From Sphingobium indicum BiD32 (GTDB lineage Bacteria; Pseudomonadota; Alphaproteobacteria; Sphingomonadales; Sphingomonadaceae): 33,337 bases of DNA. Under the pieces are notes generated by a model. It saw only the letters and a program-made list of their open reading frames with translations, did no database searches and had not been told where the DNA came from. Numbering within the stretch: position 1 is the first letter of the stretch; each line of letters starts with the position of its first letter. Positions 15,574 to 23,232 of this stretch are shown in pieces. The stretch spans positions 1 through 33,337 of the forward strand of contig NZ_CAVK010000004.1 of assembly GCF_000382885.1 (NCBI RefSeq), read 5' to 3'. The position numbers were made by a program, and so were the translations under genes.

Positions 15574-15975
15574 TCAATAGGGCTGGGTGGAGCGGGTCAC
15601 GGTTCCGGTCGAACCATCCGGTCGGGTACGGGTGGTGGTGGCGTTGATGCTGCCGTCTTCGTTGCGGACGGCGCTGGTGGACCGACCCCAGCTGGTGCCG
15701 TTGTTGGTGGTGTGGGTGGCACCGCCAGCATAGCTGCCATTGCCCCAGCTTGCGGTGCGGCTGGAGCTGACGCCGCGGCCGCTGTTGGTCTGTATCGACC
15801 GATTGACCGATGTCGCACCTGGCTGGCGCGAGACGCTGCGCGAGCGGTTGTAGCCATGGCCATTGGCCCCTTGCACGCTGACATTGCGGCTGCGCTGGCC
15901 TGCCTCGGCCGCCGTGGCGGCAAGGCTGCCGGCGAGCGCGAGGCCCATGGTCGCGAGGGTCAGAAAATGCTTCAT
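15574..15975 (-). CDS. Secreted Ser/Thr/Asn/Arg-rich protein
   Basis: 133 residues. A good signal peptide (MKHFLTLATMGLALAG..., cut after AEA) is followed by a low-complexity mature part rich in Ser, Thr, Gly, Asn and Arg, with recurring pieces such as RSRSVSRQ, NRSIQTNSGRG and TTTRTRPDGSTGTVTRS. There are no cysteines and no membrane helix after the signal. The ATG at 15975 has GGAGATT about eight bases upstream. I cannot assign a function; the mature part is likely extended and basic, perhaps envelope-binding. It faces the two-component system genes across a 156-bp divergent region holding a possible response-regulator site, so it is a candidate target of that system. Confidence 0.75.
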   Translation of the reverse strand: MKHFLTLATMGLALAGSLAATAAEAGQRSRNVSVQGANGHGYNRSRSVSRQPGATSVNRSIQTNSGRGVSSSRTASWGNGSYAGGATHTTNNGTSWGRSTSAVRNEDGSINATTTRTRPDGSTGTVTRSTQPY

Positions 15976-16076
15976 GTTTCAATCTCCATCTCAAGGGGGC
16001 ATGTTATGGGGCTGATGCCCCGGAGACGCTGTGTGCGGCATGGCCGTAAGCGCCATGCGACCGGCACGGATCATAA

Positions 16077-16090
16077 GGTGACAAAATGTA
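16077..16090 (-). promoter_or_regulatory. RstA-box-like site in the divergent region
   Basis: On the minus strand TACATTTTGTCACC matches 10 of the 12 fixed bases of the Escherichia coli RstA box (TACATNTNGTTACA). It sits between the OmpR-type regulator gene and the divergently transcribed secreted-protein gene, about 100 bp before the latter and 41 bp before the former. Binding by the adjacent regulator is inferred. Confidence 0.4.
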
Positions 16091-16131
16091 ACACGCCTTG
16101 CCCCCGTCCGGCGGCGTGGCATGGTCTGTCC

Positions 16132-16857
16132 ATGGACATGACACCCCGCCCGCAAATCGCCCTGGTCGAGGATGACGAGGAGATTGGCACCCTGGTCGCC
16201 GCCCTGCTCGTGCGGGAAGGGATGGATGCGCATCCGTGCCGCAGCGCGGCGGATTTCGATGCCTTGCTTTTGCGAACACCGCTGGACGCGGCATTGGTCG
16301 ATATCATGCTGCCCGGCGAGGACGGCCTGTCGCTATGCCGTCGCATCCGCGCCGGGGGGCAATTGCCGCTGATGATCCTTTCCGCGCGCAGCGACGATGT
16401 CGATCGTATTATCGGACTGGAAATTGGTGCCGACGATTATCTGCCCAAACCCTTCAATCCGCGCGAGCTCGTTGCACGGCTGCGCGCGCTGCTGCGCCGA
16501 TCACAGGCGAGCGGGGGTATGATCCAGTCGCCCGGCGGACGCCGCTATGCGTTCGAGGGATGGATGTGGGACGTGGACGCGCGCCAGATGACCGCACCGG
16601 ACGGGCAGCCGCTGGACCTTACCGGGGGCGAGCATGACCTGCTGCTCTGCCTGGTCGAACGGCCGCAGCGGGTGCTCTCGCGCGAGCAACTGCTGAACTG
16701 GACGCGCGGCCGGGAAGGCGGGCCGTTCGACCGGACCATCGACGTGCAACTGGGCCGGGTCCGGCGCAAGCTTGCCGCGCATCCGGGCGGCGAGGCGCTC
16801 ATCAAGACCGTTCGGGGCGGCGGCTATGTGTTCGTCTCCCCTGTGCGGCGGCTCTGA
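16132..16857 (+). CDS. OmpR-family response regulator
   Basis: 241 residues. The receiver domain (about 8-120) has the acidic pocket E13-D14-D15, phosphoacceptor D57 (LVDIMLPGEDG), S85 at the switch position and K107 (LPKPF). The C-terminal winged-helix DNA-binding domain (about 140-240) has LTGGEHDLLLCLVERPQRVLSREQLL and ends with IKTVRGGGYVFV. An open frame continues far upstream, but alignment of the first receiver strand (QIALVEDD) fixes the start at one of two nearby ATG codons (16132 or 16138). The sensor kinase gene begins three bases after the stop. The gene is divergent from a secreted-protein operon, a likely regulon. Confidence 0.95.
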   Translation: MDMTPRPQIALVEDDEEIGTLVAALLVREGMDAHPCRSAADFDALLLRTPLDAALVDIMLPGEDGLSLCRRIRAGGQLPLMILSARSDDVDRIIGLEIGADDYLPKPFNPRELVARLRALLRRSQASGGMIQSPGGRRYAFEGWMWDVDARQMTAPDGQPLDLTGGEHDLLLCLVERPQRVLSREQLLNWTRGREGGPFDRTIDVQLGRVRRKLAAHPGGEALIKTVRGGGYVFVSPVRRL

Positions 16858-16860
16858 TCC

Positions 16861-18204
16861 ATGGGTACGACGCTCTCCTTTCGCCTTGGGCTGGTCATGC
16901 TGGGCGGCTTTGTCCTGATGCAGCTTGCGTTGCTGTTCGTCTGGCAGGTGCCCGGCCGGACCAGCGATAACGGCACTTACGGCCTTCCTACGGCATCCGC
17001 CCTGGTGGAAATGGTCATCGCCATGGAGCGCGCAGGCCCCTCGGGCGCCGACCGGCTGGCAAGCAGCTATGACGGATCGCTCTTCACTGTGCGGATCGCG
17101 CACGCGGCGCCCGGCGACTATCGGGAGGTTCCCGACGCACTGGCACCCCTGGCCCGCGCCTATCGCGCGGCCCTGACGGATCATAATATGGTGGTGGATG
17201 GAGGACCTGGCATAGCTGGATCGCTGATGGGGGATCGGGCGCGCCCGTTGCGCTTTCTCGTTCCCATTCGGCTTACCATCTGGATGCGCGACGGTCGCGT
17301 CCTGATCCTGACCGGGCGCCCCGCGAGCGGGCTGCGCGCCTACCTCGCCCAACGCAGCCTGCTGGGCTTCATGGCGGGCGCGATCCTGCTGGCGCTGCTG
17401 TGGCTTGCTCTGCGGCAGACGACGGGGCCGCTGCGACGGCTGACCCGAACCGTTCACGCCTTCGGGGAAGATATCCACGCTCCCGACGCACAGGCGGAAG
17501 GCAGCCGGGAAACGCGCGACCTGGCGCTGGCCTTTAACGGCATGAAGCGCCGGATCGCGACATTGGTGGAAGAGCGCACATTCATTCTTGCGGGCATTGC
17601 CCATGACATGCGTACCTATCTCACGCGGCTGCGCCTTCGCATGGACTATATCGCCGACTCTGAGCAGCATCACCGCGCCGAGCAGGATCTGGAGCAGATG
17701 TCCAAGCTGCTCGACGACAACCTGCTGTTCGCCGGGATAGATCGCGCAGGCGGTGACAGGACGCAGCGTGTCGATCTCGTCGCCCTGACACGCGATCTGG
17801 TCGAGATGCGCCCGGAAGCCGATCGCATCCGGACGGTGACGGAAGGGGGTATAGTCCAAGCCGACATTTGTGCGGACCCGTCAGGGCTGGAGCGTATCTT
17901 CGGGAACCTCGTTGACAATGGCCTGCGCCATGGCACGCGCATGGACGTCACGATCGCGCGCGATGGCGACCGGACCCTGTGGCGGTTCGAGGATGATGGT
18001 CCTGGCGTCCCGGCCGAGGAGCTGAAACGACTGGGGCTTGCTTATTACCGGCTGGAACCGGCGCGCGACCGGCGCGCAGGCGGCGCGGGACTGGGCCTCG
18101 CGATCGTCCGGGGCCTTGCTGAGGCGATGAAGGCCAGCGTGGCATATGGCGCTGCGCGAAATGGCGGATTATCCGTTACGTTGAGCTGGCCTGCGAGCGA
18201 GTAA
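16861..18204 (+). CDS. EnvZ/RstB-type sensor histidine kinase
   Basis: 447 residues. Two membrane segments (about 8-29 and 167-186) flank a periplasmic sensor of about 135 residues; a HAMP region follows (about 187-240). The H-box is GIAHDMRTYLTRLRLRMDYI, with H248 the phosphorylation site. It is the EnvZ-like form, but Tyr replaces the usual Pro after Arg-Thr. The ATPase domain has N-box NLVDNGLRHG (349-358), G1 DDGPGVP and G2 GAGLGLAIV, all intact. It phosphorylates the response regulator encoded three bases upstream. The signal is unknown; the sensor domain shows no family I can name. An IS remnant lies just after the gene on the opposite strand. Confidence 0.94.
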   Translation: MGTTLSFRLGLVMLGGFVLMQLALLFVWQVPGRTSDNGTYGLPTASALVEMVIAMERAGPSGADRLASSYDGSLFTVRIAHAAPGDYREVPDALAPLARAYRAALTDHNMVVDGGPGIAGSLMGDRARPLRFLVPIRLTIWMRDGRVLILTGRPASGLRAYLAQRSLLGFMAGAILLALLWLALRQTTGPLRRLTRTVHAFGEDIHAPDAQAEGSRETRDLALAFNGMKRRIATLVEERTFILAGIAHDMRTYLTRLRLRMDYIADSEQHHRAEQDLEQMSKLLDDNLLFAGIDRAGGDRTQRVDLVALTRDLVEMRPEADRIRTVTEGGIVQADICADPSGLERIFGNLVDNGLRHGTRMDVTIARDGDRTLWRFEDDGPGVPAEELKRLGLAYYRLEPARDRRAGGAGLGLAIVRGLAEAMKASVAYGAARNGGLSVTLSWPASE

Positions 18205-18259
18205 CTATGCTATGCGATCAACCACTTGACCGCGCAGCCAGGCTGGTCGGGACACGACC

Positions 18260-18900
18260 GAGGACGTGTAAAAACGCTTCTGCACGGCATGATCGGAGCG
18301 TCGTCGCAGCCGTGTCGAGACCGCTGGAGGTCGGTTGGTCAGGCTCGGATTGCCTGGATGAGAGGCTGCGCGCCGAACAACAGGATCATTCTCTTGATGT
18401 TGTAGGCGAGAACCGAGAGGCTCATTTCGGTTCGGACCTTTTCGAGCGCTTTTGTCAAAAGATGCGCGCTACTCGACCATGATTTGAGCGTACCGAAGAC
18501 GTGCTCGACGGTTTTTCGGCGCTGAATCATCGCATCGGGCATATGGTCGAGCCTCGCTTGCATGACATCGAGCACGCCTTCGTGCTTCCAGCGCATGACG
18601 CGCTTTACTTTTTCTGGCGTGCAGCGCGGCCTGAGCGCGCATGTGTGGCATGAGGCAAGATTGCGATATTGATCCATGTCGCGACGATCGGAGCGGGCAG
18701 TCGCCTTGGTCAACGTCGCGCCCGCAGGGCAGATGTAATGATCTTGCTCGGCGTCGTAGACGAAGTCGTCGCGGCTAAACATCCCGGTCTTGATGCCGAT
18801 CACGGTGTGCGACTTGGGAATGCACGGCAGCACGCCGGTCCGGCTGGCGCCCGCCGCGCACCGTCGCTGCGCGGTTTGGTACAGCAACACCGCTGCCCAT
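18260..18900 (-). mobile_element. Truncated IS1182-family element
   Basis: Contains the 3' part of an IS1182-type transposase gene (18339-18890) and the sequence past its stop. The stretch near 18266-18287 (GTGTAAAAACGCTTCTGCAC) resembles an IS terminal sequence, so the left end is tentatively about 18260. The right part, which would hold the transposase N-terminus and the other inverted repeat, is missing. The boundaries are approximate. Confidence 0.55.
18339..18890 (-). pseudogene. IS1182-family transposase, C-terminal fragment
   Basis: About 183 residues, against roughly 450-500 in complete members. The retained part has the family's zinc-ribbon-like stretch (YICPAGATL, then CHTCALRPRCT) and the C-terminal hallmark RRKTVEHVFGTLKSW...LTKALEKVRTEMSLSVLAYNIKRM. 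The N-terminal DNA-binding region and the first catalytic Asp residues are missing. Only a GTG could start the remaining frame and its first residues no longer resemble the family, so the gene was cut near 18890. It should be inactive. It separates the two-component system from the flavoenzyme/2OG cluster, marking a likely insertion or recombination boundary. Confidence 0.8.
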
Positions 18901-18957
18901 CAGTATTTATCCGGATTTGACCGAAATCAAAGACGGGCAAGCAAACCACATCCATAG

Positions 18958-18975
18958 ATTAGACATATTAGACAT
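18958..18975. repeat. Tandem 9-bp repeat before the oxygenase cluster
   Basis: ATTAGACAT occurs twice in perfect tandem, 139 bp before the preferred start of the first flavoenzyme gene. The surrounding DNA is AT-rich and looks like the cluster's promoter region, so this could be a direct-repeat operator. No regulator is linked. Confidence 0.4.
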
Positions 18976-19113
18976 TAAGTGTGCAAATAGTATGGAATGG
19001 CGGGGGTAACGCCGGAACTGACCTGCAACCAAGCCTGCCCTGAAATGCGGGGCCGCAAGCCGAGGCGCCCTCCCTCCCTGCCATCCGCAACCCAAATGGA
19101 CGGAACAGTCGAT

Positions 19114-20349
19114 ATGGCGACGCTTATCAATATCCCTGAAACGGTTGACGGCTCGGGCTATAACGAGGCCGCAGCGATAGAGATGGTTGGCCGAGCTCGC
19201 GAACTGCGACCGCTGATCGAAAGCTACGCCCCCTGGTCGGACGAGAACGGCCGCCTTCACGCGGATGTCGTCAGTTCGCTCAAGGATGCCGGATTCTGGG
19301 ACATGGCTCTGCCACGCCGCTGGGGCGGTTACGGCACGAGTGCCAAGGCGATGGCGCTGGTCGGTGCAGAGCTGGCTAAGGCCGACGGCTCGGTAGGCTG
19401 GGTCTACACCGTGTTCCACGGCACCACCTGGGTTGCCAGCCTGACGAACGATAACGTCCAAGAAGCCATCTTTGGAGACGGCAGCAAGCCGGTGCTGTGC
19501 GGCATCGCCAATCCGCCGGGCAAGCTGGAACCGGTTGATGGTGGTTATCTGCTCTCGGGGCGCTGGCCCTATTCCTCGGGCTGCTATCATGCCGACTGGG
19601 CACAGCTGGGTTGCAACATCCACCATCCCGATGGCCGGATCGAGCACGGCGGCAACGCCTATGTGCGGATGAATGATGTCACCATCGAGAACACTTGGCA
19701 CATGATGGGAATGAAGGGCACCGGATCGAACACCATCGTGGTCGACAAGCACTTCATCCCCGACTTCCAGTTCCAGAACCTCGTGCAATACTGCTACGGC
19801 ATGCAGCATCCAAACAAGCGCCATGTCGGTGAGCCGAGCGACTACTGGCCGTTCATGCCCTTCCTGCGCGCGACGGCGCATGCCGTGGTGGGCGGCGCTG
19901 CCAACTCGATTCTAGAACGCGTGGCGGATGCATCGAGGCGTCGCCCGATCGTGTACACGACATATGGACGCCAGGCAGATTGTGTAACGGCACAGGCCGA
20001 GTTCGGTCGCGCCGCCGCCAAGATAGCGGCTGCCGAAGCAATGACTGTCAAGAACTGCGAGATCATTGACCGTGTCGGAATGACCCGCGTGCCGATGACC
20101 CCCATCGAACGCGCCCAAAGCAAAGGCGAGGGTTCGGTCGCGGTCGAACTGGCCAGCCAAGCGGTCGACACGCTGATGTTCCTGGCCGGCTCCAGCGCTT
20201 TTGCCGACAGCAATCCGCTCCAGCGGCTTTATCGCGATTGCGTATTCGCGATGCGTCACACCGCCAACCTGCCTTATGTCGGTTACGAGATCTTTGGCAA
20301 GGCTCTGCTTGGGATCGAGCCTAACATTGCCCCGCAGGACTTCATCTAA
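19114..20349 (+). CDS. Acyl-CoA-dehydrogenase-fold flavin monooxygenase-like protein (A)
   Basis: 411 residues from the ATG at 19114; ATG codons at 19096 and 18997 are in frame but lack ribosome binding sites and add unlikely basic sequence. The fold is that of acyl-CoA dehydrogenases: a helical N-terminal domain, a beta domain with GGYLLSGRWPYSSGCYHADW (143-162) and WHMMGMKGTGSNTIVV (195-210), and a C-terminal four-helix domain. The RWPYSSGCYHADW and GMKGTGSN motifs are those of group D flavin monooxygenases such as HsaA and HpaB-like oxygenases, which need a separate flavin reductase. No reductase gene is in the cluster. The acyl-CoA dehydrogenase Glu base is not evident. A second member follows 27 bases later. 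Substrate unknown. Confidence 0.85.
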   Translation: MATLINIPETVDGSGYNEAAAIEMVGRARELRPLIESYAPWSDENGRLHADVVSSLKDAGFWDMALPRRWGGYGTSAKAMALVGAELAKADGSVGWVYTVFHGTTWVASLTNDNVQEAIFGDGSKPVLCGIANPPGKLEPVDGGYLLSGRWPYSSGCYHADWAQLGCNIHHPDGRIEHGGNAYVRMNDVTIENTWHMMGMKGTGSNTIVVDKHFIPDFQFQNLVQYCYGMQHPNKRHVGEPSDYWPFMPFLRATAHAVVGGAANSILERVADASRRRPIVYTTYGRQADCVTAQAEFGRAAAKIAAAEAMTVKNCEIIDRVGMTRVPMTPIERAQSKGEGSVAVELASQAVDTLMFLAGSSAFADSNPLQRLYRDCVFAMRHTANLPYVGYEIFGKALLGIEPNIAPQDFI

Positions 20350-20376
20350 TCCATCTCTCGAAACAGGAGACCCGTG

Positions 20377-21594
20377 ATGGGTACGCTTGCTGCAATCAAA
20401 TCCGAGTTCGGCAATATCGATTCACCCGGATTTGCCGATAACCTTGTTTCCCGCGCCTCCGCGATGATACCGGACCTGCGGGCGCGGGCCGAAGCGGACC
20501 ATGCCGCCGGCTTCACCAGCCGGCAGACGTTTGCGGAACTCAAGCAGGCCGGCCTGACAAGGGTGATGCAGCCGCGCCGTTATGGCGGGCTCGAACAGCC
20601 CCTCGAAGTCTTTGCTAGGGCAGCCGTGGCGATCTCGCGCGGGGACCAGTCGGCTGGCTGGTCCTATGGCATCACCCAAGGCCACGCCTATCACCTCTGC
20701 CTGTTCGACAAACGTGCGCAAGATGACGTCTGGGGCGATACGCCCGATGTGCTCATCGCATCGCCATACAATCCGTATGGCATGGCCAAGTCGGTTGCCG
20801 GCGGTTTCGAGTTCAGCGGCAGTTGGCCGTTCTCCAGTGCCTGCGATCATTGCAACTGGTTCATGCTCGGGGCGTTCGTCGATGGAGACGAATCGCGTTT
20901 TCTCACGTTCCTGGTTCCCGGCAGCGAGGTTGAGATCGTCGATGACTGGAAGGTCGTCGGGCTGAAGGCTACCGGCAGCAAGACCGTGCGGGTCAAGGGA
21001 TGCTTCGTACCTGAATATCGCACGGTGCCGTTCGGCCCCGGCACGGAGGGGTTTGACTTCCCCGGTTTCGCCGTCAACTCAAACCCTTGGTTGCGGATCC
21101 CATATATCCTGGTCTTCAACCGCTTGGTTTCGGCAACCAGCATCGGTGGCCTCGGCAACATGCTCGACACCGTGGTGGAGTATCTTGCGCCGAAAATATC
21201 GGTGATCACGGGAAAACCCGTATCCGAGCATCCAGACACCTTGCTGGCAGTCGGCGAGGCGTTCGCAACCTATGACGAACTGGTCACCCTGGCGATCCAC
21301 GACCTCGGCGCGCTGACCGAAATCGCCGCGCAAGGCCGCGTACCCGACGAAGCGACGATCAACATGTTCCGTTACCGCGCCCAGTCTGCCGGCGCCCGCG
21401 CTGCCGATGCCGCCAAGCGGCTCTTCGAGGAATCAGGAGGCGGTGTCGCGTACCTGAACAAGCCGCTAGCCCGGATATATTCGGACCTGATGGTCGCGCG
21501 CAACCATCCGGCGAGCGCGATGTACCGCGATTCGGGCCGTGCCATCGGCACCAATCTGTTCGGCGGCGAAGCAGAGAGGCGCCGCCGCTTCTGA
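20377..21594 (+). CDS. Acyl-CoA-dehydrogenase-fold flavin monooxygenase-like protein (B)
   Basis: 405 residues. The ATG at 20377 has AGGAG seven bases upstream, better placed than the GTG just before it. It is a distant paralogue of the preceding protein, with GGFEFSGSWPFSSACDHCNW (142-161) and WKVVGLKATGSKTVRV (191-206) in the beta domain and a C-terminal helical bundle. These are again hallmarks of group D flavin oxygenases. Having two different members side by side suggests either a heteromeric oxygenase or two steps of one pathway. The gene follows 27 bases after its partner and precedes the 2OG oxygenase gene by 107 bases, all one direction. It ends in a strongly basic tail (EAERRRRF). 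Confidence 0.85.
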   Translation: MGTLAAIKSEFGNIDSPGFADNLVSRASAMIPDLRARAEADHAAGFTSRQTFAELKQAGLTRVMQPRRYGGLEQPLEVFARAAVAISRGDQSAGWSYGITQGHAYHLCLFDKRAQDDVWGDTPDVLIASPYNPYGMAKSVAGGFEFSGSWPFSSACDHCNWFMLGAFVDGDESRFLTFLVPGSEVEIVDDWKVVGLKATGSKTVRVKGCFVPEYRTVPFGPGTEGFDFPGFAVNSNPWLRIPYILVFNRLVSATSIGGLGNMLDTVVEYLAPKISVITGKPVSEHPDTLLAVGEAFATYDELVTLAIHDLGALTEIAAQGRVPDEATINMFRYRAQSAGARAADAAKRLFEESGGGVAYLNKPLARIYSDLMVARNHPASAMYRDSGRAIGTNLFGGEAERRRRF

Positions 21595-21701
21595 ATGCCG
21601 CCGGATGGCCAGCGACGATGCGGCGGGGAATCTCGCGGGGTTCATGTCGCGGCCGCCGGGTCGGGCAAAACCACACAAGAGAAACGAGAGGACAAGCTGT
21701 C

Positions 21702-22646
21702 ATGAAGCCATTGCTCGAATCGACCTACGCCATCGGCGACCGCGCCGAACTGACCCGCATCTGGAACGAACATGGCTATTGGTTCTTCCGCAATGTTCTG
21801 GACCGGGATGCTTTGCAGCGGTTGAAGGATAAGTTCATGGCTGAGCTCAAGGAACTCGGTGCCATCGATGCGGATGCGGCCGAGCCGATCTGGAACGGCA
21901 AGCCGCTGGATGCGGTGCCGTCGACCTTTACGACCTTGCACCAGCTTCACGCATGGCAAACCTTCGTCAAGGAGGCGCCGATCAAGGCGTTCTTCGAGGA
22001 AATTCTCGAGGACGAACTCTACTGGTTGCCAATGGATTACTACCGCCTTGTGGCGCCACGTCCCCGTGACAAGGTCGAACTCTATATCGGTAATCACCAG
22101 GACGGCATGTCGAACTACGGTCTCGAATTCGAGATCTGCTGGATTCCCCTGACCGACATCACCGAGGCTTTAGGCGGGATCGTGCTTGCCACTGGGCAGC
22201 ACAAGCGCGGCTGGATGGAAATCATCGACGGCAAGGCGGTATTCACCAAAGGTGGCCCGATCCCCGACGATTGCTGGGCCCGGGCCGATTACCATCTCGG
22301 CGATGTTCTGATTTTCTGCAAGGAAATGCCGCATTATGGTCTTGGCAACAGGTCGGATCGCTTCCGCATCTCGCTGGACATTCGCGCCGCGCGTCGATCA
22401 GGCCCACTGCCGGTCGCCGGCAAAGTGCTGCATATTGCCACCGACGCGGTGACCATCCGCAACGAGGTCGATGACACCGTCGTAACGCTGACGCTCGATG
22501 CCAATACATTCCTGCGCGGCCCGGGTCGACCCAACCCGGTACCGATCACGCTTGCAGAAGTCGCCACAGCTCTGCCGGCGGGATCGGACGTGCTGGCCAC
22601 GCGGGACGGTGCGCGCGCAATGATTCTTCGACCGCAAATGTATTAA
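21702..22646 (+). CDS. PhyH-family 2-oxoglutarate/Fe(II) dioxygenase with C-terminal beta domain
   Basis: 314 residues. The phytanoyl-CoA dioxygenase-like core (about 10-235) has the iron triad H132-x-D134 (GNHQDGMSNYG) and distal H211 (MPHYGLGNRSD), with R222 placed to bind 2-oxoglutarate. After residue 238 there is an extra domain of about 75 residues, predicted beta-rich (VLHIATDAVTIRNEVDDTV, then ITLAEVATALPAGSDVLATRDG), resembling the small barrel of DUF5666-type domains. I do not know another PhyH protein with this tail. The ATG at 21702 has AGAGGA about ten bases upstream; earlier in-frame starts have poor sequence. With the two flavoenzymes it likely hydroxylates or cleaves one substrate, unknown here. 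Confidence 0.87.
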   Translation: MKPLLESTYAIGDRAELTRIWNEHGYWFFRNVLDRDALQRLKDKFMAELKELGAIDADAAEPIWNGKPLDAVPSTFTTLHQLHAWQTFVKEAPIKAFFEEILEDELYWLPMDYYRLVAPRPRDKVELYIGNHQDGMSNYGLEFEICWIPLTDITEALGGIVLATGQHKRGWMEIIDGKAVFTKGGPIPDDCWARADYHLGDVLIFCKEMPHYGLGNRSDRFRISLDIRAARRSGPLPVAGKVLHIATDAVTIRNEVDDTVVTLTLDANTFLRGPGRPNPVPITLAEVATALPAGSDVLATRDGARAMILRPQMY

Positions 22647-23178
22647 CCGGGTTGCCGGCTTCCCCGCGTCCGTCGAAACGCCCCTTATGCCCTATTGCCA
22701 GCGCGGGCCGCTGTTGGCAGCGCGTCTGTCAGTCCACCATGGACCAGCAGATCGCAGTCCTCGTCGTCCGTTTCCAGCTTTATTCGCCATATGCACCTTC
22801 TACCTTAGGTACTTTTTGGTGTTGGATACTGGCGAGCATATCCAGAATCATATCGACCAGGAATCCCAGTTTTTTTACATTTGGGCCAACACGGACGCGC
22901 AAGGATCTTCTGATTGCCGCTCGTAGGTTAGAGCCCAAGTGCGTCCACCACATTTTCACCAGCATACATAGTTAGTCATGCTTCTGGCGGGTTGCCATCT
23001 GCGATTTTTGCATTTCGCGCAAAAGGAGATCGCAAGCTGCCGCGCGAAGATGAGCGGGTGCCATTTTTCCGTAAGGTGGATGGGCGGAACGGGTCGGGGA
23101 TGAGGCAATCGTCGAGGACCAACAGTTCCAAAGCCACCGATTCAAGCAACACGCAAATTTACATGGCGGGCAAAGGGG
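22647..23178. other. Intergenic stretch without a recognisable gene
   Basis: Over 500 bases with no convincing coding frame. It is somewhat AT-richer in the middle (about 22780-22990). A 7-bp inverted repeat (GGACGCG at 22893-22899 with TGCGTCC at 22940-22946, then ACCA) looks like a tRNA acceptor but is too short to fold as a tRNA. No IS ends or promoters were identified. Confidence 0.5.
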
Positions 23179-23208
23179 AAAAGGCTCGGACGACGGATCG
23201 TCCAAGCC
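23179..23208 (-). terminator. Rho-independent terminator of the OmpW gene
   Basis: On the minus strand GGCT-T-GGACGA, loop TCCG, TCGTCC-G-AGCC forms a stem of ten pairs with one mismatch, followed directly by TTTT. It starts 25 bases past the OmpW stop. Confidence 0.8.
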
Positions 23209-23232
23209 ATTTTCCTGCGCGCCAGTTCGTGT

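Noticed and set aside
15379..16131. Extended N-terminus of the response regulator
   Set aside because: The open frame runs upstream through the divergent secreted-protein gene; the receiver alignment begins at 16132.
16501..17859. Long minus-strand open frame over the sensor kinase
   Set aside because: Antisense shadow of a complete kinase with all its motifs.
22893..22950. tRNA-like hairpin ending in CCA
   Set aside because: A 7-bp acceptor-like stem exists, but only 58 bases in total and no D- or anticodon arm; not a tRNA.
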